Shown piece by piece: positions 19,517 through 27,934 of a stretch of DNA of 64,000 nt. The notes beneath the pieces were generated by a model. The model did not search any database. It had not been told where the DNA came from and worked only from the letters and a program-made list of their open reading frames with translations. A program made the position numbers and the translations under genes. Source of the DNA: Pirellula staleyi DSM 6068 (GTDB lineage: Bacteria > Planctomycetota > Planctomycetia > Pirellulales > Pirellulaceae); contig NC_013720.1 of assembly GCF_000025185.1 (NCBI RefSeq), positions 5,642,001 through 5,706,000 on the forward strand, in the 5' to 3' direction. Within the stretch, counting starts at the first letter, position 1. Each line of letters opens with the position of its first letter.

Positions 19517-20937
19517 CCATGCTCGCATCCGCCCCCACGCTCACCGGTAGAATTCTGGTTGTCGACGACAATGCCCGCGCGCGGCAAAGCATGTGCGATG
19601 TGCTGCGACATGCCGGAAACGACGTGCAAATGTGCGCCAGTGCCATCGAAGCACTGCAGAAGCTGCCGTCGCAAGAGTTCGACCTGATTCTCACCGACTT
19701 GCAAATGCCAGGCATGGATGGACTGCAGTTCATTCGCGCTTTGCAAGATCGCAAAATCGACTCGCAGGTGGTGATGGTCACCGCTTTTGCTTCGGTCTCT
19801 TCGGCTGTCGAAGCGATGCGGCATGGAGCGCTCGACTATCTCGAGAAACCGTTCGATGCCGATCAACTCGAACAGCTCGTACAGAGGGCTTTGGCCCGGG
19901 GTCGCCGTGGCGCAGCGCATTCGGCTGTCACCTCCTCGAGTCAACCTTGGCACTCGATGATGATCGGCACCAGCAGCGCGATGCAGCGTTTGCGATCGCA
20001 GATTGCCGTTGCCGCTCCCACCGGCGAAACCGTGCTCATTTCGGGCGAAAGTGGCACCGGCAAGGAACTGGTTGCCCGCTGCGTGCATGCTGCGAGTGGC
20101 CGAGCAACCAAGGCACTCGTCAGCCTCAACTGCCCTGCCCTCTCGCCGCAGTTGATGGAAAGCGAGCTCTTTGGCCATGAGCGTGGCGCTTTCACCAGCG
20201 CCGATGCGCCTCGCGTTGGACGTTTTGAACTCGCCGATGGTGGCACCATTCTGCTCGACGAAATCACCGAAATCGAACTCCCGCTGCAAGCGAAACTGCT
20301 GCGCGTGCTGCAAGAGAAGTCGTTCGAACGTGTCGGATCGAGCGAAACCCTCGAAGTCGACGTGCGGGTCATTGCCACCACCAACCGCGAAATCCGTCAG
20401 GAAGTGGTCGCAGGTCGATTCCGCCAAGATCTGTTCTATCGCCTCGCCGTCGTGCCGCTGGTAGTCCCCGCGCTGCGCGATCGTCGCGAAGATGTTCCGC
20501 TGCTGGTCGAACACTTCCTCGGTGCAGCTGCCGTTCGACTCGAGCGTTCTCCCATCACCGTCGATCGAGCCGCCAGCGATTTGCTGTGCAGCTATCACTG
20601 GCCGGGGAATGTGCGTGAACTCGAAAACCTGATGACCCGGGCCAGCATCCTGGCAACCAGCGAAAAGCTCTCCGCCGATGACCTGCGCAGCTGGCTTCTC
20701 GAACCCGAAGCGATGCATTCGGCTGGCAGCGGCAACAGCAGCGGCGAGAGCGAACTGCAAGCTGGCATGAAGCTCGAGGATATGGAGCGCCGTCTGATCG
20801 AGGCGACTCTCGATCACTACGAAGGGCATCGTGCTCGCGCCGCTCAAGCCCTCGGGATTGGCATTCGCACCCTTTCGAACAAGCTGCGGCAGTATGGCTA
20901 TGCCCCACGTGCTCGCAGCTTTGTAAGAGCCGCTTAA
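19513..20937 (+). CDS. NtrC-family sigma-54-dependent response regulator, presumed flagellar master activator
   Basis: A 474-residue protein with three domains in order. The receiver domain (13-125) has acidic pocket VVDDN, phospho-acceptor D62 (ILTDLQMPG) and the Lys in EKPF. The AAA+ domain (about 145-385) has Walker A GESGTGKE (178-185), the sigma-54 loop GAFTSA (225-230) and Walker B GGTILLDEI. A Fis-type helix-turn-helix sits at the C-terminus (HRARAAQALGIGIRTLSNKLRQYGY). It should open sigma-54 promoters after phosphorylation by the coupled kinase, like FlrC/FlbD/FleR. The canonical loop is GAFTGA; the Gly-to-Ser change at the fifth position is notable. A -24/-12-like element lies ahead of flgB just downstream. 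Confidence 0.93.
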   Translation: MTMLASAPTLTGRILVVDDNARARQSMCDVLRHAGNDVQMCASAIEALQKLPSQEFDLILTDLQMPGMDGLQFIRALQDRKIDSQVVMVTAFASVSSAVEAMRHGALDYLEKPFDADQLEQLVQRALARGRRGAAHSAVTSSSQPWHSMMIGTSSAMQRLRSQIAVAAPTGETVLISGESGTGKELVARCVHAASGRATKALVSLNCPALSPQLMESELFGHERGAFTSADAPRVGRFELADGGTILLDEITEIELPLQAKLLRVLQEKSFERVGSSETLEVDVRVIATTNREIRQEVVAGRFRQDLFYRLAVVPLVVPALRDRREDVPLLVEHFLGAAAVRLERSPITVDRAASDLLCSYHWPGNVRELENLMTRASILATSEKLSADDLRSWLLEPEAMHSAGSGNSSGESELQAGMKLEDMERRLIEATLDHYEGHRARAAQALGIGIRTLSNKLRQYGYAPRARSFVRAA

Positions 20938-20959
20938 AAACCAGCGCACGTCAATTTCA

Positions 20960-20996
20960 GGCAGAAACTGCCGCATCAAACCGGCAAAACCTGCCG
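20960..20996 (+). terminator. Two small tandem hairpins after the regulator gene
   Basis: GGCAG/CTGCC (20960-20964 with 20968-20972) and CGGCA/TGCCG (20982-20986 with 20992-20996) follow the stop by 23 and 45 bases. They are short and lack T-runs; they may mark the end of the regulatory operon. Confidence 0.25.
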
Positions 20997-21143
20997 ATTG
21001 GCTGCTTCCTCAAACTAGAGAACCTCGGTAGCTGAGCGTGAGTAAAACAGCCTTGTTAAATGGAGTAAGTTGCGAAACAAACGTGATTTACGAAGTGAAG
21101 AATCGAGCGTACTAGCAGTGATAGCATTCAAGTTTTTTTCGTT

Positions 21144-21160
21144 CGGCACAACGCTTGCTT
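21144..21160 (+). promoter_or_regulatory. Candidate sigma-54 (-24/-12) promoter ahead of flgB
   Basis: CGGCACAACGCTTGCTT matches the sigma-54 consensus TGGCAC-N5-TTGC at 9 of 10 core positions, with exactly 10 bases between the invariant GG (21145-21146) and GC (21157-21158). It is in the 241-base gap between the sigma-54 activator gene and flgB. The predicted transcript start near 21170 would fall in the ribosome site of flgB (GAGGTGA at 21168), giving a very short leader, which weakens the call. Confidence 0.45.
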
Positions 21161-21178
21161 CGATCTTGAGGTGAACTG

Positions 21179-21592
21179 ATGTTGCCAGGCTTGCTTAATT
21201 CCACGAATATCCCAGCGCTTGCCGAAGTCCTCAACTTCGCTCAAGCAAGGCATGGGGTGCTCGTGTCGAACGTCGCGAACATCAACACGCCCGGCTATCG
21301 AACGCGCGATCTTTCGGTCAGTCACTTTCAAGAGAAGTTGAAAGAGGCGATGGAGGTTTCGCAGTCGACCGGCAGCAGCATTTCGCCAGGAATTGTCTCC
21401 GCAGATCCTGGTGATCCGATGCGGAGCGTGCGTGCCTCGATGGACAACATCTTGTATCACGACGACACGAATATCGACCTCGAAAAACAGGTAGCCGAGA
21501 TCAACAAAAACCAGATGCTGCACAACATCGCTTTAACGATCATGACCGATCAGTTCGAGCTGCTGCAGCAAGCGATTAGCGAACGCGTTTAG
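21179..21592 (+). CDS. flgB: Flagellar proximal rod protein FlgB
   Basis: A 137-residue axial protein from ATG 21179 with GAGGTGA six bases upstream. It has the rod/hook N-terminal signature (LAEVLNFAQARHGVLVSNVANINTPGYRTRDL; the N-x-A-N-x-x-T-P-G-Y element is diagnostic) and a C-terminal heptad region (ISERV end; VAEINKNQMLHNIALTIMTDQFELL). FlgB forms the innermost rod with FlgC and FliE across the periplasm, exported by the flagellar type III system. It opens the structural gene block, as in many bacteria with flgB-flgC-fliE-fliF order. Confidence 0.95.
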   Translation: MLPGLLNSTNIPALAEVLNFAQARHGVLVSNVANINTPGYRTRDLSVSHFQEKLKEAMEVSQSTGSSISPGIVSADPGDPMRSVRASMDNILYHDDTNIDLEKQVAEINKNQMLHNIALTIMTDQFELLQQAISERV

Positions 21593-21650
21593 CAGCGAGT
21601 TTTCACCTTTAGTTTCACGTCACTTTGTATCGGGAAAGGACTCCTGAGCC

Positions 21651-22076
21651 ATGCATACCGCTCTCGACATTAGTACGAGCGCACTGGTTGCCCAGCGCAT
21701 CAGGCTCGACACCATCTCGAGCAATCTGGCGAACATGACTTCGCTCGAACGCGACGCCAGCGGCGAGATGAAACCGTACGAAGGGAAGTACGTACGATTC
21801 GAAGCCGATCCCGAGCTGGCCACCCGGCATGGCGCCGTGGGTGTGAAAGTCAGTTCGATCGAAACCGAAACGGTAGAGCCCCTCTATCGCTGGCAGCCCG
21901 ATCATCCGTATGCGATCAAAGAAGGCCCCCGCAAGGGCTATGTCGCGTACCCACGTATCAATCAGACCGCCGAGTTTGTCGACGCCCTCGTAGCGACCCG
22001 CGCCTACGAAGCGAATGTCGGTGTGATGGAAATCACGAAGAACATGAGTCAACAAACCTTGCGAATTCTCGGATAA
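21651..22076 (+). CDS. flgC: Flagellar basal-body rod protein FlgC
   Basis: A 141-residue rod protein beginning MHTALDISTSALVAQRIRLDTISSNLANMTS, the classical axial-protein N-terminus, and ending TRAYEANVGVMEITKNMSQQTLRILG, the conserved C-terminal coiled coil. The middle GVKVSSIETETVEP...PYAIKEGPRKGYVAYPRIN is typical of FlgC. It lies 58 bases after flgB, with AGGA in the preceding bases. It makes up the proximal rod together with FlgB and FlgF. Nothing unusual is seen. Confidence 0.96.
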   Translation: MHTALDISTSALVAQRIRLDTISSNLANMTSLERDASGEMKPYEGKYVRFEADPELATRHGAVGVKVSSIETETVEPLYRWQPDHPYAIKEGPRKGYVAYPRINQTAEFVDALVATRAYEANVGVMEITKNMSQQTLRILG

Positions 22077-22112
22077 AAGTGGCCCCCGCAGGTCAGCTAG
22101 TGAGAACGACCC

Positions 22113-22421
22113 ATGACATCGATTCAAGGTTTATCGCTACCGATTCCCCTCTCGCCCCCCTCGACCGGCGCGATTGGCGGAGCTGAACAAACCGGTGGTG
22201 CGCAGCCCTTCAAGAACGTGCTGCTGGAAGCACTCGATCAAGTGAACAACGTGCAGCACGACGCCGACCAAGCAGTGCAGCAGCTCGTCACCGGCGGTGA
22301 TGTGAACCCGGCCGAAGTGCTGACGACACTCCAAAAGGCCGACATGTCGTTTCGCATGATGATGCAGATTCGAAACAAGCTAGTGCAGGCCTATCAGGAG
22401 GTTAGCAACATTCGCATTTAA
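22113..22421 (+). CDS. fliE: Flagellar hook-basal body complex protein FliE
   Basis: A 102-residue protein, normal FliE length. The first 30 residues are a Pro/Gly-rich flexible export region; the rest has FKNVLLEALDQVNNVQHDADQAVQQLVTGGD followed by the very conserved LQKADMSFRMMMQIRNKLVQAYQEV and the closing ISNIRI-like VSNIRI. FliE joins the MS ring (FliF) to the rod and is the first axial protein exported. It is 36 bases after flgC and within the same presumed operon. Confidence 0.95.
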   Translation: MTSIQGLSLPIPLSPPSTGAIGGAEQTGGAQPFKNVLLEALDQVNNVQHDADQAVQQLVTGGDVNPAEVLTTLQKADMSFRMMMQIRNKLVQAYQEVSNIRI

Positions 22422-22518
22422 GGATGCGAACGTCGCAGAGATCGTCTTCTACCGCATGACGCGATGGACGAGGCGACTCTTCCCTAGTGGCCAGTGATCG
22501 ATTGCAAGGATGCACGGG

Positions 22519-24180
22519 ATGGACTTCTTCAACAAAGCTGCCGCACAACTCACGGAACTCGTGCGTTCGATGTCCCCCGGGACTCGATTGGCCACGGGCC
22601 TGCTGCTCATCGTAGTGGTTGTGAGCATCGGCTATCTGTTTCAGTATCAGGTCACCTCAGGGGATGAGTATCTGCTCGATGGCCGACCCTTTTCTGGCGC
22701 CGAACTAACGAACATCGAATCCGCTTTTGCTCAGGCTGGACTCGGCAAGTCGACCGTCGATGGGAATCGGATTCGGATTCCCCGCGGACAGAAAGAAATC
22801 TATCTCGCCGCGCTCGCCGAAAACGATGCGCTCCCCGCCGACTTCTATCGCTATCTCGATGAAGCAGCCGCCAGCGATACCCCCTTCACTTCCTCGCGCT
22901 CGATGGAAATGAAGAAGTGGAACGCTAAGCAAAAGGAACTCGCTCTCATCATTTCGCGAATGAAAGGGGTGGAAGCTGCCACCGTGCAGTACGACGAAGA
23001 GTTGAAAGGTGGCCTCACACGCTCGAAGCAAAAAACGGCAATGGTCGCGGTGCAAACGGCAGGTGGAGCCCTCGAAGATGCGCAGCTGAAATCGATCCGC
23101 AACGTGATTGCTTCGGCCTATGCGGGGCTCGATCGTCGCGACATCACGGTTACCGACATGACGAGTGGTCTGTCGTATGGTGGTGGTTCGTCGACCGATG
23201 GAAGCATGTCGGAAGAAGACAGCATCTACGCCGCACATAAGCAGAAATACGAGCGCGACTGGCAACGTAAAATCGCCGATCAGCTGGCGATGATTCCAGG
23301 TGTAATTGTCGGCGTGAATGTCGAACTGAGCCCTGAACTCTCGCATCAATCGCAAACCATCAAGCTCGATGCTAAACCGGTTGCCGTCGAAAGCAACGAG
23401 TTCACGAAAGAGCAATCGAGCACGTCCCCATCCCCTGCGGGACGTCCCGGCGCGATTCCCAATGGTGTCGGCAATCAACCAGTAGCAGTGAATAACACGT
23501 CGAGCGCCAATGAGAGCCAGACGAGCGAGTCGCGCTCCGAAGTACGCAATGTCCCCGGTCATGAACAAACCGTGATGAAGCGTGCGCCGCTGGTCCCGAC
23601 TGTGGTGACAGCTTCGATCGACATTCCTGCCAGCTACTTCACTCGCATTTGGCGCGAGCGTAATCCTCAGCCTGCTGGTGCCCCACCCAAGCAACCTGAT
23701 GCCGCCGAAATTGCCAAAATCGAGACCGAAACCAAAGGGAAAGTGCAAGAGACCGTTCGCAACCTCCTGCCACCTGTGTCGCAAGGGACCAATCCTTACC
23801 CGCATATCGCCGTCGCTACGTATACCGATCTGCCTGGCTCGCCGATGCCGGAAGCGAGCATTGCCGAAACTGCGACCGCCTGGTTTGGCTCGAACTGGCA
23901 AACACTGGCCGTGCTTGGCGTCGGGATGTTCGCCCTCGTGATGCTGCGGAGCATGACCCGACCTCTACCACTTCCACCTGCACCAGCGAACGCCAGCTCG
24001 TCGCTGAAAATTGCAGATACCGACGCTGACGACGATGAAGAAGCTGCGTCCCCAGCAAGTGCTCTTCGCCGACGACTCGCCGGTGGCCCCAATATCAAAG
24101 ATGAACTGCGTGACATGGTGAAAGAAGATCCCGACGCTGCTGCCAACATCCTGCGGAACTGGATTGGCGACGCGGCTTAG
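22519..24180 (+). CDS. fliF: Flagellar MS-ring protein FliF
   Basis: About 553 residues. ATG 22519 is preferred over ATG 22510 because AAGGA lies eight bases before it. Architecture: cytoplasmic start, first membrane segment (TGLLLIVVVVSIGYLF, near 33-49), YscJ-like ring-building domain with LDGRPFSGAELTNIESAF and RIPRGQKEIYLAALAENDALP, a long periplasmic region including a low-complexity Ser/Asn/Pro loop, a second membrane segment (WQTLAVLGVGMFALVMLRSM), and the FliG-binding tail with DELRDMVKEDPDAAANILRNWIG. FliF forms the inner-membrane ring that houses the export gate. It is followed by FliG, its direct partner. Confidence 0.96.
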   Translation: MDFFNKAAAQLTELVRSMSPGTRLATGLLLIVVVVSIGYLFQYQVTSGDEYLLDGRPFSGAELTNIESAFAQAGLGKSTVDGNRIRIPRGQKEIYLAALAENDALPADFYRYLDEAAASDTPFTSSRSMEMKKWNAKQKELALIISRMKGVEAATVQYDEELKGGLTRSKQKTAMVAVQTAGGALEDAQLKSIRNVIASAYAGLDRRDITVTDMTSGLSYGGGSSTDGSMSEEDSIYAAHKQKYERDWQRKIADQLAMIPGVIVGVNVELSPELSHQSQTIKLDAKPVAVESNEFTKEQSSTSPSPAGRPGAIPNGVGNQPVAVNNTSSANESQTSESRSEVRNVPGHEQTVMKRAPLVPTVVTASIDIPASYFTRIWRERNPQPAGAPPKQPDAAEIAKIETETKGKVQETVRNLLPPVSQGTNPYPHIAVATYTDLPGSPMPEASIAETATAWFGSNWQTLAVLGVGMFALVMLRSMTRPLPLPPAPANASSSLKIADTDADDDEEAASPASALRRRLAGGPNIKDELRDMVKEDPDAAANILRNWIGDAA

Positions 24181-24235
24181 TACGCTACAGGCTGTCGAAT
24201 TGTTTTTCGGTAACTGACGGTTGGGGAAATTTGTG

Positions 24236-25360
24236 ATGACCACCACTTCGAACTCATTACGCCGCGCTGCGATCCTGGTATCGACGCTCGATCAAGCATC
24301 TGCTGATCGTTTGCTCGATCAATTGCCGCCCGATCAAGCGGATCGAATTCGTAGTGCGATCATGAGCCTCGATGATTTTTCGGATGATGAACAGCAGCGT
24401 ATCGCTGCTGATTTTCTCGGACGTAGCGATGCTCGCGCCACGGTTAGCTCCGAGAGCGATGTCGAACTCGAGCTCTCATCGGCTGCTCAAAGTCGCAACG
24501 ATAGTTTCATCCCCCGCTCGCAGGACGACGCGCGCTACAGCGAGCCCTCCTCCCCTTCGCGGAGCCAACCAGCCCAAGACGATGCGCCCCTAAAATTCCT
24601 TGAAGAGATCGATCCGGCTCTCGTCGCGCAAGTCCTTGTGCGTGAGCACCCGCAAACGCTAGCGGTCGTGATCGCTAGTCTGAGTGCCGCAGCTGCTGCC
24701 AAAGTGCTCGAGCAACTCCCCCCCGCTGTAAGCACAGAAACATTGCACCGGATGGCTTTCCTGCACGACATGTCGGCAGAAGTGGTGGCCGATCTCGCAC
24801 GGGAACTTCGCAAACAACTCGATGCTCATCCAGCTGGTGTGCGTCCTGCGGCGAAAAACGCGGTGCTCGCCGTCATCGATGCCCTGCATGGCTCGCGCCG
24901 TCGCCACTTGGTCGACGAACTTGCCTCGCGCGATGCACGCCTGGTGAAGCAGCTGGGACTCGGAAAGACCGAGGCTCCTCAAGCAGGTCGCAGCGCCGAG
25001 CAGCATGAAAGCGTCGACCGCTCGGACAGCCGCCGAACTGTCACCACGAACACCAGCGTGCCGCGAAAACGACTCTCGATCGAGTTTGATCAACTGACGA
25101 ACCTCGACGACGCCGGGCTCAAACGGGTGCTGAGTGAAGTCGCTCCGCGTACCGCCATGCTTGCTCTTTCGGTGGCCGAACCAGCGCTGATTAAACGCAT
25201 TTTGAAACAACTTCCCGCGCGCGATGCCGCCGCCCTATCGCGAGAACTCGACAGCCCCGGCCCCGTCCGTCTCCGGGAGCTCGAAGCAGCTCAGTATGAA
25301 GTCGCTGCGATTGCTGACGACCTCATCCGACGTGGCGAACTTACCCTTCGTCAGCGCTAG
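24236..25360 (+). CDS. fliG: Flagellar motor switch protein FliG
   Basis: A 374-residue FliG from ATG 24236 (GGGGAAA upstream; the frame opens at 24221). The N-terminal FliF-binding domain is followed by a Ser/Asp-rich linker (about 75-120), the middle domain with the EHPQ motif (VREHPQTLAVVIASL), and the C-terminal torque domain with LTNLDDAGLKRVLSEV and SPGPVRLRELEAAQ, the region carrying the charged residues that meet MotA. It is somewhat longer than the usual 330-340 residues because of the linker. It couples stator force to the MS ring and sets the rotation sense with the C ring. Confidence 0.95.
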   Translation: MTTTSNSLRRAAILVSTLDQASADRLLDQLPPDQADRIRSAIMSLDDFSDDEQQRIAADFLGRSDARATVSSESDVELELSSAAQSRNDSFIPRSQDDARYSEPSSPSRSQPAQDDAPLKFLEEIDPALVAQVLVREHPQTLAVVIASLSAAAAAKVLEQLPPAVSTETLHRMAFLHDMSAEVVADLARELRKQLDAHPAGVRPAAKNAVLAVIDALHGSRRRHLVDELASRDARLVKQLGLGKTEAPQAGRSAEQHESVDRSDSRRTVTTNTSVPRKRLSIEFDQLTNLDDAGLKRVLSEVAPRTAMLALSVAEPALIKRILKQLPARDAAALSRELDSPGPVRLRELEAAQYEVAAIADDLIRRGELTLRQR

Positions 25361-25399
25361 CAGAACACCCAAACCCAACAAGATTTTTAATTACACGCT

Positions 25400-26053
25400 A
25401 TGGCTGGCATCATCAAAGCTTCAGGTTCGAATCCTTCGCATGTCGCAGCTGGAAGCACAACGTTCCAGTTCGACGACATCGAGCGTTCGTACCTTGTTCG
25501 AGTACGTGCCGAAGCCAACACCATCGTGGAACAAGCGCGAGCCGAAGCTGCCAAGATTCGTGCCCAAGCTGCGGAACAAGGAAAACAGGCTGCAATTCAA
25601 GCAGCTGAGCAAGCCCTGAAATCGCGTGTCGATCAGCAACTGCAGTCGCTCCTGCCTGCATTGCAGCAAGCGGTCCGCGAACTTGTCGACGCACGTCACT
25701 TATGGCAGCAGCACTGGGAATCGCACTCGATCAAGCTGGCATCGGCGATTGCCTCGAAATTGATTCGCCGCGAACTGGCGAGTGATCCACAGCTTCCGTT
25801 AACGCTTGTTCGTGAAGCGCTGCAGATGGTGGTGGGGGCCGACCGCGTGACGATTCGTCTCAACCCTGAAGATCACGCGCTGCTCAATGAAAGTGCTGCA
25901 CGACTGGCGGCCCAACTTCGGCCGATTTCAGCCTGCGATGTGATTGCTGATGCCACCATCGAGCGCGGTGGATGCCGAGTCGACACACAGCTCGGCTCGA
26001 TCGATCAGCAGTTCGATAGTCAACTCCAGCGCATCGTGGAGGAGCTGTCGTAG
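25400..26053 (+). CDS. fliH: Flagellar assembly protein FliH
   Basis: A 217-residue protein. The first half is a charged coiled coil with Ala/Glu heptads (VRVRAEANTIVEQARAEAAKIRAQAAEQGKQ) characteristic of FliH/YscL; the C-terminal half (SHSIKLASAIASKLIRRELASDPQLPLTLVREAL...) is the ATPase-binding globular domain with IERGGCRVDTQLGSIDQQFDSQL, a very conserved element. FliH holds the export ATPase FliI at the C ring. It sits directly before fliI as in most flagellar clusters. Confidence 0.93.
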   Translation: MAGIIKASGSNPSHVAAGSTTFQFDDIERSYLVRVRAEANTIVEQARAEAAKIRAQAAEQGKQAAIQAAEQALKSRVDQQLQSLLPALQQAVRELVDARHLWQQHWESHSIKLASAIASKLIRRELASDPQLPLTLVREALQMVVGADRVTIRLNPEDHALLNESAARLAAQLRPISACDVIADATIERGGCRVDTQLGSIDQQFDSQLQRIVEELS

Positions 26054-26063
26054 CTGAAATTCC

Positions 26064-27431
26064 ATGATGAACGACTATATCTCACAGCTCGATTCGATCG
26101 TCACTTCACGCATCTCGGGAAGTATTGTCCGAACCGAAGGCTTGACCGCGGCAGCCGCTGGATTTCCGGCTCCCCTTGGCAGCCTCGCCCTGATCGAACG
26201 ACAGGCTGGTGCGCCGGTCGAAGCAGAAGTAATTGGGTTTCGCGATAACCTGACGCTGCTGTTTCCACTCGGTGATGTCATCGGAATTCGCCAAGGAAAT
26301 CGTGTGACCTTGGCTCGCTCGACACGCAGCGTGCGAGTCGGAAATCAGCTTCTCGGACGCGTGATCGACGCGCGGGGTCGAGTGATCGATAACAAGCCAG
26401 CCCCTGTGCTCGCCGATCGTGTGCCCCTCGATCGCAAGCCACCTGCTGCCACATCGCGGCCACGTATCGACACCACTTTCTCCACAGGAGTGCGGGCGAT
26501 TGATGGTCTGCTGACCTGCGGCGTGGGACAGCGTATCGGTGTGTTTGCCGGATCGGGCGTGGGCAAAAGTGTGACGCTCGGCATGATGGCAAAGTACTCG
26601 TCGGCCGACGTGATTGTGATCGGACTCATTGGGGAGCGAGGTCGCGAAGTCAACGAATTTCTCGAGCGTGATCTTGGTCCCACTGGGCTCGCGCGGAGCG
26701 TCTGTGTCGTCGCAACAAGCGATGAGCCTGCGATCATGCGCGTGCAAGCTGCTTCGACAGCCACCGCGGTTGCCGAATACTTTCGGGACCAAGGGAAGAA
26801 CGTGCTGCTGATGATGGACTCGCTCACACGTTTTGCGCTCGCGCAGCGCGAGATCGGGCTAGCCGCTGGCGAACCACCGACAACGCGCGGATATCCACCG
26901 AGCGTGTTTGCGCTACTGCCGCGACTCGTGGAGCGCGCGGGGCGGACGCCGCAAGGGAGCATCACCGCCATTTATAGCGTGCTGGTTGAAGGGGATGACG
27001 TCAACGAACCGGTGAGCGATACCGTTCGCGGTTTGCTCGACGGACACGTGATTCTTTCACGAAAACTGGCCGCACAGTCGCACTATCCAGCGATTGAAGT
27101 GCTGGGAAGTATCAGCCGACTCTTCACCGAAATCACAACACCGCAGCAGCGAAGTGCAGCAGCCATTGTGCGCGAACTGCTGTCGGCCTATCGCGAACAT
27201 GAAGACCTGATCTCGATCGGCGCCTACCGAACCGGTGCGAATCCCACGGTAGATACCGCGATCGCAATGCGGGGCGAGATTCTACAGTTCCTGAAACAAA
27301 GCATCGACGAAAAAACCGATGTCGCGAAGGCCAGCGAAGAGCTGCTGAAACTCGCGATGCGATGCCAGCAGCCTCGCAAAGCAGCGGTAGCACAGGCCCC
27401 AGTCATGCAACAACCACCACGTCGCAATTAA
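26064..27431 (+). CDS. fliI: Flagellar export ATPase FliI
   Basis: A 455-residue F1-beta-like ATPase. Walker A AGSGVGKS (162-169), the catalytic Glu segment GLIGERGREVNEF, Walker B VLLMMDSLTRFALAQRE and the sequence PSVFALLPRLVERAG are all present, and EGDDVNEPVSDTVRGLLDGHV identifies the FliI/YscN family. ATG 26064 and ATG 26067 are both possible starts. It forms a hexamer under the export gate and unloads substrates from chaperones. It is 10 bases after fliH. Confidence 0.97.
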   Translation: MMNDYISQLDSIVTSRISGSIVRTEGLTAAAAGFPAPLGSLALIERQAGAPVEAEVIGFRDNLTLLFPLGDVIGIRQGNRVTLARSTRSVRVGNQLLGRVIDARGRVIDNKPAPVLADRVPLDRKPPAATSRPRIDTTFSTGVRAIDGLLTCGVGQRIGVFAGSGVGKSVTLGMMAKYSSADVIVIGLIGERGREVNEFLERDLGPTGLARSVCVVATSDEPAIMRVQAASTATAVAEYFRDQGKNVLLMMDSLTRFALAQREIGLAAGEPPTTRGYPPSVFALLPRLVERAGRTPQGSITAIYSVLVEGDDVNEPVSDTVRGLLDGHVILSRKLAAQSHYPAIEVLGSISRLFTEITTPQQRSAAAIVRELLSAYREHEDLISIGAYRTGANPTVDTAIAMRGEILQFLKQSIDEKTDVAKASEELLKLAMRCQQPRKAAVAQAPVMQQPPRRN

Positions 27432-27475
27432 ACCATACACACACGATTTCTCGAAGTTTTTGAGTAGTTCTTCCC

Positions 27476-27934
27476 ATGGCTCCGTTTCGCTTTCGATTTC
27501 AGACACTGCTGAACATGCGAGTGTCGGAGCGCGCGCAGAAGCAGGGAGATCTCGCCAAGGCGCTCGAAGCGATGGACGTGCTTGAGCGTCAAGAGCTTGA
27601 GCTCGAGCGCGAGGCTACGCAGCTCGTCGAGAGTAGTCGCGCGGTGATTCAGCCCGGGGCGATGGATGTCGATGCGGTCGTTCGAATTCAGCGGCATCGA
27701 CTGATTCTTAAGGCATCGGTCGATCAACTCCGCAAACGCAAAAGCGATGTAAAGGCTGAAGTCGACCGTCGGCGATCTGTGCTGGTAGAAGCCGATCGAC
27801 AGGTTCGTGTGATGGAGAAACTGGCCGAAAAACTCGAAACCGCGCATACGACCGAAGAACTAGCTCGCGAACAGAAGCTAATGGACGAACTGGCAGTGCT
27901 TCGCAGCTTCTCTCGACGAGGAGCGTACGAATGA
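27476..27934 (+). CDS. fliJ: Flagellar FliJ-like export stalk protein
   Basis: A 152-residue, almost entirely coiled-coil protein starting MAPFRFRFQTLLNMRVSERAQKQGDLAKALE; the 'F-R-F-R-L/F-Q-x-L-L' opening and the position after fliI are hallmarks of FliJ. FliJ is the central stalk inside the FliI hexamer and links it to FlhA. Its stop overlaps the next start (ATGA, 27931-27934), so translation is coupled to the MotE-like gene. Confidence 0.9.
   Translation: MAPFRFRFQTLLNMRVSERAQKQGDLAKALEAMDVLERQELELEREATQLVESSRAVIQPGAMDVDAVVRIQRHRLILKASVDQLRKRKSDVKAEVDRRRSVLVEADRQVRVMEKLAEKLETAHTTEELAREQKLMDELAVLRSFSRRGAYE

Noticed and set aside
22422-22518. TGGCCAGTG...TTGCA as a sigma-54 promoter before fliF
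   Set aside because: The GG to GC spacing is 13 bases instead of 10.
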